Below the pieces are notes generated by a model, which did not search any database, was not told the DNA's origin, and saw only the letters and a program-made list of their open reading frames with translations. From positions 1 to 8,294 of the forward strand of contig JBFLYA010000166.1 of NCBI GenBank assembly GCA_040757115.1: a stretch of DNA of 8,294 bases, written 5' to 3'. Both the position numbers and the translations under genes were made by a program. This DNA is from a bacterium. Its GTDB lineage: Bacteria > UBA9089 > CG2-30-40-21 > SBAY01. Below are positions 1 to 6,261 of this stretch, piece after piece; within the stretch, counting starts at the first letter, position 1; each line of letters begins with the position of its first letter.

Positions 1-12
1 TGTGGAAAACAA
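1..12 (+). repeat. 12-bp terminal direct repeat, left copy
   Basis: The first 12 bases, tgtggaaaacaa, are identical to the last 12 bases of the window (8283-8294). If the two ends were joined, this sequence would form the loop of a long imperfect hairpin, because the flanking AT-rich arms (a and t versions of tagaaatt) are roughly complementary. Confidence 0.85.
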
Positions 13-117
13 CAAATTTCCATAAATTTCTATTAGTTTCTATTAATTTCAATTTTTTTAATAATATCTCCCTATCTCCTTAATCTCCACATCTCCTTTT
101 GTTACACCACCTGAACG
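1..117 (-). repeat. Repeat module copy A (gttcagg / purine-rich / tagaaatt arm)
   Basis: Read on the minus strand this stretch begins cgttcagg (117-110), then tgtaac, then a purine-rich run of ggaga-type units, then several degenerate tagaaatt-like units, and ends in ttgttttccaca. The same order of blocks is seen at 8168-8294 on the plus strand, and shorter versions lie at 1263-1334 (+) and 1739-1778 (-). No gene is visible in it. It is a dispersed repeat of unknown type; the match to the other copies is by eye and imperfect. Confidence 0.6.
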
Positions 118-247
118 CTTACGAATTAGTGAATGTTTCATGCAATCTTATACCTAAGCTCTTAATTGCTTTATTTTAATAGAGTTATACATCCATTAAA
201 ATTTGTTCATCGTCAAATCGAATATACTTTTTCTTGTCAACACTCAC
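118..247. other. Short intergenic tail downstream of the Rpn gene
   Basis: No convincing gene or strong terminator is seen. On the minus strand the frame of the Rpn gene stays open past its TGA for 20 sense codons (247-185). It starts with GTG directly after the stop and encodes KKKYIRFDDEQILMDV-like residues before TAA. This could be read-through sequence, a remnant or chance. Confidence 0.35.
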
Positions 248-1117
248 TCAAGGTTTGACTCCAATCCCCTCTCTATTTATTTCCTCTTCTGAAAGTCCTG
301 TTATCTCAGCAATCATCTCCAATTTAAACCCTTTTTTATACATCGATTTAGCTGTCTCTATTAGTCCTTGTCGAATTCCTTGTTCTAACCCTTGTTGTAA
401 GCCTTTCTTTTCGGCATAAGAAATCGATGCCTTTTGAATATAGATGAAATCTTTCCTTTTATGCTGTATCTCTAATTCTTTAGCACTCAGACTTGCTTGA
501 TTGGCTATCTCAAATGCCTTCTTTATCTCTTTACTCATCCCCAGTGTTTTGGGTATGTAATTTAGCTTACCCGCATTTTTTATAAAATATATCCATTTAT
601 CCGTAATATCACTTAATTCACTTTCTTCCTTCTTGAATTTTGGCAACTCAATGAAGATTAATTCAATATCTCCACTATATTCAACTAACTCCTCCTTCTC
701 TATCAATCTGAAGTAACTGATGACCTTTGTCCACTCACTAAACATCTCAAAATCAGTAATAGTGATAGCAATAATCGGGTTTAATAGATAAAATTCATCA
801 CCACATAAAAGTTGAGTAGAATATGCCTTCGCCGCATTGTAGAGAATCCTTTTTTCTAATCCTTCATAATTTAATATCTGCATCTCAATAAGGACGCCAC
901 TACCATCTGATAACATTGCCTTGACATCAACATAGGTATCCTTCATCCCTTTAAGTAACGGTATCTGATATGGGTCAACGATGGTTAAATCTTCAATAAT
1001 GCTTCCATCTTTGAATTTAACCACTGAGTTTATAAAGTTTATAAGTATATCTTTTGATTGTTTGCTTCCAAATACCTTTTTAAAGGCAAAGTCTGTTTTT
1101 ACATCCAAAAACTGCAT
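248..1117 (-). CDS. Rpn family recombination-promoting nuclease / putative transposase (PD-(D/E)XK)
   Basis: The encoded protein is 289 aa and matches the Rpn/YhgA-like family (PDDEXK nuclease transposase), whose E. coli members are DNA endonucleases that promote RecA-independent recombination. Family hallmarks are visible: an N-terminal DFAFKKVFG block (residues 9-17), a catalytic-type D64-x13-E78-x-Q80 (YVDVKA ... IEMQ), a following R90 helix, and a C-terminal GLxQGxxQG coiled/helical tail ending in an ITGLSEEEI segment. The chosen ATG at 1117 has an excellent ribosome binding site (AAGGAGG, 9-nt spacing). The upstream in-frame ATG at 1171 lies inside a leader repeat and lacks such a site. 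The length is usual for the family, so the gene looks complete. It is transcribed alone from a clear promoter at 1222-1250. Activity as a nuclease is inferred from the family. Confidence 0.9.
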   Translation of the reverse strand: MQFLDVKTDFAFKKVFGSKQSKDILINFINSVVKFKDGSIIEDLTIVDPYQIPLLKGMKDTYVDVKAMLSDGSGVLIEMQILNYEGLEKRILYNAAKAYSTQLLCGDEFYLLNPIIAITITDFEMFSEWTKVISYFRLIEKEELVEYSGDIELIFIELPKFKKEESELSDITDKWIYFIKNAGKLNYIPKTLGMSKEIKKAFEIANQASLSAKELEIQHKRKDFIYIQKASISYAEKKGLQQGLEQGIRQGLIETAKSMYKKGFKLEMIAEITGLSEEEINREGIGVKP

Positions 1118-1126
1118 ATTTTTATT

Positions 1127-1133
1127 CCTCCTT
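1127..1133 (-). promoter_or_regulatory. Strong ribosome binding site fixing the Rpn start
   Basis: AAGGAGG on the minus strand lies 9 nt upstream of the ATG at 1117. It argues for that start rather than the upstream ATG at 1171. Confidence 0.85.
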
Positions 1134-1181
1134 GACTGATAGGAAATTGCTTTTTGAAACTGAGAGGACATTGCTTTTTGA
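1134..1181 (-). repeat. Two tandem 24-bp repeats in the Rpn leader
   Basis: Units 1134-1157 and 1158-1181 match at 21 of 24 positions. Each contains caaaaagcaat followed by a cctNtcag core on the minus strand. They fill the transcribed leader between the promoter and the Shine-Dalgarno sequence. The position suggests a possible operator or RNA-level control site, but no function is known. Confidence 0.8.
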
Positions 1182-1221
1182 GTGTTTTGGTATTATATCC
1201 ATTTGTGCCCATTGTGAGGAT

Positions 1222-1250
1222 ATTTTACCACAAATTTTATCCTTTGTCAA
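1222..1250 (-). promoter_or_regulatory. Sigma70-type promoter for the Rpn gene
   Basis: On the minus strand a perfect -35 TTGACA (1250-1245) is followed after exactly 17 bp by a -10 TAAAAT (1227-1222). Transcription would start near 1215, giving a leader of about 100 nt that contains the tandem 24-bp repeats. Confidence 0.75.
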
Positions 1251-1262
1251 CAAAAAATTCGG

Positions 1263-1334
1263 TAACCCGTTCAAGGTTATACATTAGAAGTGTAAACAAG
1301 GAGAAATGGGGAAAAGGGAGAATTGGAGAAATGG
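1263..1334 (+). repeat. Repeat module copy C (plus orientation)
   Basis: This stretch begins taaccc-gttcaagg, continues through tacattagaagtgtaaac and ends in a purine-rich ggagaaatgggg-type run. It resembles copy B at 8168-8294 and is an inverted counterpart of the leader of the GxxExxY fragment (1739-1778). No credible protein is encoded on the plus strand here. Confidence 0.55.
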
Positions 1335-1371
1335 CTCAAACTTTTCCACCTATGCGATTAGACTAATTCAT

Positions 1372-1386
1372 CGCAGAGACGCAAAG
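1372..1386 (+). repeat. cgcagagacgcaaag dispersed repeat motif
   Basis: The 15-bp sequence is noticeably more GC-rich than its surroundings and leads directly into the AT-rich hairpin arm that follows. A shorter relative (tcgcagagtaaag) appears inside the element at 6262-6626. I recall similar short repeats from other environmental genomes, but this cannot be checked here. Confidence 0.35.
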
Positions 1387-1393
1387 AAAAAAT

Positions 1394-1515
1394 AAATGTA
1401 AAATGTAAAATAGGAAATGAAAAATGGGAAATTTTACTACTTCGCAAGACTCATTACCTTTCAGTTATACATTTTCATTGGACATTTTTCATTTTACATT
1501 ATCCATTTTACATTT
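1394..1515. repeat. AT-rich imperfect inverted repeat
   Basis: The left arm 1394-1432 (aaatgtaaaatgtaaaat..., ending atgggaaat) is mirrored by the right arm 1470-1515, whose complement reads aaatgtaaaatggataatg... . The loop of about 37 nt contains ctacttcgcaagactcatt. The structure lies directly downstream of the truncated GxxExxY gene and abuts the 19-bp direct repeat. It could act as an RNA hairpin or be a remnant of a small non-autonomous element. It has no T-run typical of an intrinsic terminator. Confidence 0.7.
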
Positions 1516-1741
1516 AACCGCACAGGTCGAAAAGCTCAAGTCTATGAATCCCAACCTCAACACCTTGATAGAATATCTTAACTTCTTTTTCTGATTCAAA
1601 GATGATGTTCTGTCTTGCAAACTCAACCTTCAAGGCATTGTGATAGATGCTCTCCAGAAAACCAGGTCCTAACTTTTTATGGACATTAATACAGACATTA
1701 ATAATCCTATTAGTTAACTCTTCTTTTCTCCACTTCTCCAT
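1514..1741 (-). pseudogene. Truncated GxxExxY protein (PDDEXK_3-like), 3' end missing
   Basis: The 75-aa product begins MEKWRKEELT and carries the family signature GPGFLESIY (residues 25-33, G27-E30-Y33), then the usual YQGVEVGIHR strand. Family members are normally about 120-130 aa and continue with a D-LL-ve ... ElK nuclease-like core. Here the match stops at HRLEL (residue 70) and the last five residues (FDLCG) are encoded by a 19-bp repeat also found at 1786-1804. The catalytic ELK region is therefore absent and is not found downstream in any frame. The leader is an AAGGAGA-type purine run belonging to repeat module D. The function of GxxExxY proteins is unknown. This copy is most likely dead, unless the short form is itself selected. 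Confidence 0.8.
1515..1533. repeat. 19-bp direct repeat, copy 1
   Basis: taaccgcacaggtcgaaaa is identical to 1786-1804. This copy supplies the last codons and stop of the truncated GxxExxY gene, so the gene was cut exactly at the repeat. Confidence 0.9.
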
Positions 1742-1778
1742 CTTCTCCCTTTCTCCTTATTTTTATCCTACCTGAACC
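1739..1778 (-). repeat. Repeat module copy D = leader of the GxxExxY fragment
   Basis: Read on the minus strand it runs gttcagg, tagg, an A-rich spacer, then aaggagaaagggagaag directly into the ATG. It is an inverted relative of copy C at 1263-1334. The purine run doubles as the ribosome binding site. Confidence 0.55.
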
Positions 1779-1785
1779 CTTCACC

Positions 1786-1804
1786 TAACCGCACAGGTCG
1801 AAAA
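1786..1804. repeat. 19-bp direct repeat, copy 2
   Basis: Identical to 1515-1533. It lies between the GxxExxY leader and the end of the glycosidase gene. The following bases (ggttatatgtttcaaaagtct) resemble the head of module B (ctatatatcaaaagtgt), suggesting that the 19-bp repeat is a variant head of the same module family. Confidence 0.9.
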
Positions 1805-1836
1805 TATGGTATACATAGGTTATATGTTTCAAAAGT

Positions 1837-4188
1837 CTATATCCTTTGGCTATTAGGGTGACTATTAAAAATCTCAATTTGTGCCGTTGTTGAGTATAAA
1901 TTGATGACCAGAACATCATCCGCATCAATTGCTAATTCAAGCTCATCTTTAGATTTAATTAAAACCGAAGATTCCTTGTAGGAAAAGAGTTTTGTTGCTT
2001 TAATAAAATTCAGGTCTTTGAATTTTAAAATTCCTTCTTGTTTTCCCAGCCGATTGATGATAAAGACTAAATACCCTTCTCCCAAATTTCTTATTACTAC
2101 TTCTATTTCCAGACTGGTTAAGATTTTTTGTTCAACATCTGAAATTTTCATAAGATGAGTAATAAAGTTGGTTAAAGATGTTCTTGTGGATTTAGAGAGT
2201 TGGTAGTAAGTTGGTGTAAGAAAACAACCACCAGGGAGTGTGCCAATGACGATACTTTTGCCCAACCCGAGCTGAGATATGTAGCCAACAGGTTTGCCTT
2301 TATATTTTAAGATGGGGGCGACTGCCTTTTCATAAAAACTTAGATAATAATCTGCTCGAATATCTCCTACCTCTGATTTTATCTCTATCCCTTTATATCT
2401 GGCATATTGTCCCACCAACAAAGGTTCAAAGGTATCACAGATATGCATCTGGGTCTTATGTGCCTTTTTCAAACTCGGTCTTGTCCAAAGATTGTATTTG
2501 ATAAGAAAATGCCAAACAAGATGCTTAAGCAACCTTAAACGGTCAGGGTAAATTTCTTGCGAGGGAATTTCTGGATAAATATCAGTTACTTGTAATGGAT
2601 TACCATAAATATCCTCAGTAATGGGTTTGGGAAAGGTAATAAGATTGCCACCGTGTTTAATATATTCCCTTAGTTTCTCTAATAAATCTGGCGAAATAAA
2701 CCCTTTGGTCGGAAATATAACCACTTTAAATCTCTTCAAATCCTTAACCCTTTCTATGGATAAAATTTCGGGATTAAAACCTGCCTGAAGAAGTAAGGCG
2801 TAAATGCCATAATGCCCTAAAAAAGCCATATATTTGATAGGGTCTGGAAATATTTGAAAAGGAAGATAATCTTGCGGCGTAAATCTAAAATTAGGGAAAT
2901 AGGTTAAAATCGCAATTGGGTCATAAATTGTGGTGGATGAGATTAGCATTTGCTCATTCTCTACAATAAATTTATTAACCTTAGTGACTAAATCATATCC
3001 TGGGGTAGTATTTCCCTGATAATCAAGGATGGATTTAAAATTATAAATTTCACCAGTTATCTCTATGCCATCATGAACAGGGAATAGACAAAATCCTTTG
3101 ACGCCGTGGGCAATTGACCCCATCATTACCTGTAATGTTGCCTCATTTGACACATAAGCCCTTTTATCAAACCAACCACTGCCTAATTCACCAGCAAACA
3201 ATGGTTTTTTAGAAGTATAAGCTTTAAATAACGCCGGATATTGGGAATTAGAAAAAGGAAAATCTGCGGTATAAAGGCTACCAGTTGCTTTGGTGTACAA
3301 ATTATAAGCATAAATATCTCCGATAGGTTCTTTTAATTCGGGATTGGCTGGAGAAAGATATGTGGCTGATTCGTTGATAAGCAGAGGTAAATCAACCCCT
3401 GATTCTTTAATCAACTCTTTAAGTTTCAACAGATACTCTGTTACCCATATTTCCAAAAAAATCTGCCACTCCATAGCCTCCTGACGACCAAATATTTTCT
3501 CTGGAGGTAAAATCTCTGAAAAAGATGAATAGTTCTTCTTAAAGACCTGATTCAGGGTAGATAGAGCCTGATATTTTTGTTCTAAAAAACTCTGGTAATG
3601 ATTGATGGTGTCAGGATTAAAATCTAATTCCCCAAGTTGGTTATAGAACATAAGTCCGGTTTCATTATCTATCTGGAATAAAACAATAGGGTCATTAAAA
3701 TATGGCTGGATGACATCAATAACCGCAGAAAACCATTTTTTGATTAATGAAAGGTAGGCAGGATGGAGTAAGGAATAATTATAGTAAAAATCTCCCTTAT
3801 GTGGTTTACCATTGGGCTTAAGCATCACGGTTTCTTTATATCTCTCTCCAATCCATAAAGGATTACCCAATCCCTGGTATTCGGCGTAGATGAGGGGTCC
3901 TGGCTTGATAACTAAAAACAAACTCTTTTTTTTACATTCTTCTATAAAGCCAATTAAATCTCTTTCTGGATAGGTTTTCCCTCTAAAATCAAAGTTACCT
4001 TCCTCTACCTCGTGCCAGACCCAGGGGACATAAGTTGAAATACCATTAAAGCCAATAGATTTTAGTTTTGAAAGTCCTTCTGCCCAGAGTTTTTTCTTTA
4101 TTCTAAAATACTGGAATTCACCGATGAGCAAAAATCTTTCTTTTTCCTGTAAGGTAAAAACTCCATTTTTTATATTCAGGCTTTTCAT
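1837..4188 (-). CDS. GH35/GH42-like beta-galactosidase family protein
   Basis: The 783-aa product has a TIM-barrel glycosidase domain at about residues 15-400. GH35-type blocks are visible: GFNGISTYVPWVWHE (46-60), FDFRG (66-70) and KPGPLIYAE (95-103). A likely acid/base E176 lies in FQIDNETG and a likely nucleophile E334 in FAGELGSGWFD. A GH42-type glutamine-amidotransferase-like (trimerisation) domain follows at about 425-675 (LLLQAGFNPEIL, FKVVIFPTKGFISP, YIKHGGNLITFP, then GKPVGYISQLGLGKSIVIG). A small beta-sandwich ends the protein at about 690-765. There is no signal peptide or membrane segment, so it is probably cytoplasmic. The ATG overlaps the waaA stop (ATGA) with no good Shine-Dalgarno, implying translational coupling. 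Substrate is unknown; beta-galactosidase is the family default. Confidence 0.82.
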   Translation of the reverse strand: MKSLNIKNGVFTLQEKERFLLIGEFQYFRIKKKLWAEGLSKLKSIGFNGISTYVPWVWHEVEEGNFDFRGKTYPERDLIGFIEECKKKSLFLVIKPGPLIYAEYQGLGNPLWIGERYKETVMLKPNGKPHKGDFYYNYSLLHPAYLSLIKKWFSAVIDVIQPYFNDPIVLFQIDNETGLMFYNQLGELDFNPDTINHYQSFLEQKYQALSTLNQVFKKNYSSFSEILPPEKIFGRQEAMEWQIFLEIWVTEYLLKLKELIKESGVDLPLLINESATYLSPANPELKEPIGDIYAYNLYTKATGSLYTADFPFSNSQYPALFKAYTSKKPLFAGELGSGWFDKRAYVSNEATLQVMMGSIAHGVKGFCLFPVHDGIEITGEIYNFKSILDYQGNTTPGYDLVTKVNKFIVENEQMLISSTTIYDPIAILTYFPNFRFTPQDYLPFQIFPDPIKYMAFLGHYGIYALLLQAGFNPEILSIERVKDLKRFKVVIFPTKGFISPDLLEKLREYIKHGGNLITFPKPITEDIYGNPLQVTDIYPEIPSQEIYPDRLRLLKHLVWHFLIKYNLWTRPSLKKAHKTQMHICDTFEPLLVGQYARYKGIEIKSEVGDIRADYYLSFYEKAVAPILKYKGKPVGYISQLGLGKSIVIGTLPGGCFLTPTYYQLSKSTRTSLTNFITHLMKISDVEQKILTSLEIEVVIRNLGEGYLVFIINRLGKQEGILKFKDLNFIKATKLFSYKESSVLIKSKDELELAIDADDVLVINLYSTTAQIEIFNSHPNSQRI

Positions 4189-5459
4189 AGCATTATTTTT
4201 TCTATTTCCATCATAATTTTTCCCGTAGCACCTAAGTTTTCCTTAACTAATTCAAAGGCAGATTGACCTGATTTAGCAAGTAATTCTTGGTGGGTTAATA
4301 ATCGTATCATTATAGTTGTCAATCCTTGCGAAGTGGTAACGACAAATCCTGCTCCTCTTTCGACTAATAATCTTGCCTCTTTAGAATTATTTATCCGGGG
4401 GCCGAAAAAGACGGGTTTACCCATAACCGCTGGCTCAAGACAATTATGCACCCCATAACCAAAACTCCCTCCCACATAAGTCAAATCCCCCAGTTGATAA
4501 AGTCGGGCTAATAGCCCTATCCGGTCCACGACGATTACTTTTGCATCACCAATTGTGCGGGATTCTTCTAATGTTGACCATTTGATAGATAAAAGGTTTA
4601 ATTTTGAGGTCATTTTTTCTATTTCCTTCAATCTTTCAGAATTTGGTTCATGCGGGACTAAAATTAAGATTAAATCTTTAAATTGGCTCAGGAGGTGCTT
4701 ATATGCGGATAATATTATTTCCTCATCCTTTTGCCAGGTGCTTCCAGCGACAATTATTTTCGCCTCATCCGGGAAAAAGTTTCGGGTTTTAGATTCTTCT
4801 TTTTTGACCTTGATTAATCTTTGATATACCTGGTCATATCGGGTATCGCCAGTAACTAAAATTTTAGTTTGTGTAGTTAATGTTTTAAAAATCGTCTCAT
4901 CCTCTTTTAAAATGGCACAAATGGTGTCAAGAGAACTATATACCTGTTTATAAAATGATTTTGTAAGCAAGTTCAATTTGGTGTGGGAAAGGCTTCCGTC
5001 AGCTAAAAGTATTGGAATCTTCATTTTTTTCGCTTGCCAGACAAGATTAGGCCAGAGGTCATATTTAATAAAAATAAGTCCGGCTGGATTAACAAGTTTA
5101 AGCATTTTTTTAGTATTAGCGGCTGTATCAAACGGTAGATAGGAAACAATATCGGCGTCTTTATAATTAATATTAGGTTCATAGCCTGATGGAGAGAAGA
5201 AGGTAACTAATATTTGGACATCCTTTTTTTCTTTTAAAGTGCTAATGATAGGTTTTGCCTGCTCAAATTCTCCCATCGAACTGATATGAAACCAGAGCCA
5301 TTTCCCTGGGGTTAATTTCTTCTTTAACTTAAGGATAAGTTTTTTTCTTCCGACTAACCCTTTTCTTATCTTTTCATTAAAAACAGCCCCTAAAAAGAAT
5401 CCAGAATAAAGAAGTGGTAACCCCAGGGCGTTATAGAATATTTGGTAAAAAAGTTTCAT
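4185..5459 (-). CDS. waaA: 3-deoxy-D-manno-octulosonic acid (Kdo) transferase
   Basis: WaaA/KdtA (GT30) transfers Kdo from CMP-Kdo to lipid IVA at the cytoplasmic face of the inner membrane, an early step of LPS core assembly. The 424-aa length is normal. An N-terminal hydrophobic anchor (residues 5-26) precedes the FHISSMGEFEQAKPII block, where E64 corresponds to the family's catalytic base. KYDLWPN (132-138) stands where many homologues have ETELWPN. The C-terminal GT-B half has AGSTW (238-242), LVPHEP (267-272), GGSFGYGVHNCLEPA (330-344) and FFGPRINNSKEA (351-362), the CMP-Kdo-binding region. Usual GGHN is GVHN here. The start lies 11 nt after the slipin stop, with only a weak GG-rich site, and the stop overlaps the glycosidase ATG. 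Identity as WaaA is firm; the number of Kdo units added is unknown. Confidence 0.95.
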   Translation of the reverse strand: MKLFYQIFYNALGLPLLYSGFFLGAVFNEKIRKGLVGRKKLILKLKKKLTPGKWLWFHISSMGEFEQAKPIISTLKEKKDVQILVTFFSPSGYEPNINYKDADIVSYLPFDTAANTKKMLKLVNPAGLIFIKYDLWPNLVWQAKKMKIPILLADGSLSHTKLNLLTKSFYKQVYSSLDTICAILKEDETIFKTLTTQTKILVTGDTRYDQVYQRLIKVKKEESKTRNFFPDEAKIIVAGSTWQKDEEIILSAYKHLLSQFKDLILILVPHEPNSERLKEIEKMTSKLNLLSIKWSTLEESRTIGDAKVIVVDRIGLLARLYQLGDLTYVGGSFGYGVHNCLEPAVMGKPVFFGPRINNSKEARLLVERGAGFVVTTSQGLTTIMIRLLTHQELLAKSGQSAFELVKENLGATGKIMMEIEKIML

Positions 5460-5470
5460 TTATATCCAAC

Positions 5471-6229
5471 CTACTGTTTTTCTTTTCCAATTAAGTTTAA
5501 GAAAGGTTGAAGGATATCTATTGGAATTGGAAAGACAACCGTTGTATTTTTTTCAACCCCTATTTCAGTTAAGGTTTGTAAATATCTGAGTTGAACGGCG
5601 ACAGGAACTTTATTGATAACCTCAGCGGCTTGAGTTAATTTTTCTGCCGCCAGGAATTCACCTTCGGCATGAATAATCTTCGCCCGCTTTTCCCGTTCTG
5701 CCTCAGCCTGTTTTGCCATTGCTCGTTTCATCGCCTCAGGTAACTCAACATCCTTTACCTCAACCACACTTACCTTTATTCCCCATGGGTCTGTTTGAGA
5801 ATCGATTATTCGCTGTAACTCCTGATTTATTTTATCCCGATGTGCTAATAACTCATCTAATTCTGATTGTCCAAGAACACTTCTTAAGGTCGTTTGAGCA
5901 ATTTGCGAAGTCGCATAAACATAATTAGTGATTTTAGTAATCGCATTTGCTGGATTAAGCACTCGGAAATAACAAACAGCATTAACTCGAACAGTCACAT
6001 TATCCCGCGTAATGACTTCTTGTGGTGGAATATCCATTGTAACAGTTCTTAAATCAACCTTATTCCATTGTTCAAATAATGGAATAATATAAATAATCCC
6101 TGGTCCCCGGTCACCAACTAACCTTCCCAATCTAAAAACTACGGCTCTTTCATACTCACGCAAAACCTTAATTCCGCCAATTAAAAGCACAATCGCAAAA
6201 CCTATCACCACTAATGAAATATGTCCCAT
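5471..6229 (-). CDS. Slipin / stomatin-like SPFH (band 7) membrane protein
   Basis: The 252-aa protein has one N-terminal membrane segment (residues 4-20), then an SPFH domain starting [16 protein letters not shown] (21-36). It continues through [17 protein letters not shown] (42-62), [15 protein letters not shown] (76-90) and the [16 protein letters not shown] stretch (113-128). A charged helix rich in Ala/Glu/Lys (about 165-207) can form coiled-coil oligomers. The C-terminus has the hydrophobic [10 protein letters not shown] (231-240). Prokaryotic slipins scaffold membrane microdomains and pair with NfeD proteases. In the archaeal pair PH1510/PH1511 the protease cuts the slipin C-terminal hydrophobic segment, which is retained here. 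Its nfeD partner is the next gene upstream, now separated by an inserted element. The strong ribosome binding site AAAGGAGG (10-nt spacing) supports this start. Confidence 0.93.
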   Translation of the reverse strand: MGHISLVVIGFAIVLLIGGIKVLREYERAVVFRLGRLVGDRGPGIIYIIPLFEQWNKVDLRTVTMDIPPQEVITRDNVTVRVNAVCYFRVLNPANAITKITNYVYATSQIAQTTLRSVLGQSELDELLAHRDKINQELQRIIDSQTDPWGIKVSVVEVKDVELPEAMKRAMAKQAEAEREKRAKIIHAEGEFLAAEKLTQAAEVINKVPVAVQLRYLQTLTEIGVEKNTTVVFPIPIDILQPFLNLIGKEKQ

Positions 6230-6239
6230 TTTTTTCTAA

Positions 6240-6247
6240 CCTCCTTT
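6240..6247 (-). promoter_or_regulatory. Ribosome binding site of slipin
   Basis: AAAGGAGG on the minus strand, 10 nt upstream of the slipin ATG. The target-site duplication of the inserted element begins only 2 nt further upstream, so the insertion just spared this site. Confidence 0.85.
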
Positions 6248-6249
6248 GT

Positions 6250-6261
6250 TTGGTAATTTGT
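6250..6261. repeat. 12-bp target-site duplication, left copy
   Basis: ttggtaatttgt directly abuts the left terminal inverted repeat and is perfectly repeated at 6627-6638, directly abutting the right one. Confidence 0.88.

Noticed and set aside
1-9. DnaA-box-like tgtggaaaa at both window ends
   Set aside because: One mismatch from the TGTGGATAA box, single site per end, and no dnaA, repeat cluster or replication gene nearby; not enough for an origin.
1118-1171. N-terminal extension of the Rpn protein from the ATG at 1171
   Set aside because: It lies in the tandem leader repeat, has no ribosome binding site, and adds residues not typical of the family; the ATG at 1117 has AAGGAGG at good spacing.
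1282-1336. Purine-rich repeats as a possible CRISPR or tandem array
   Set aside because: Unit lengths and spacing are irregular, there are no unique spacers of constant size, and no cas genes are present.
1154-1366. Plus-strand 70-aa frame
   Set aside because: It runs antisense through the Rpn promoter and leader and into repeat module C; no family features.
4555-4824. Plus-strand 89-aa frame
   Set aside because: Antisense shadow of waaA with no recognisable features.
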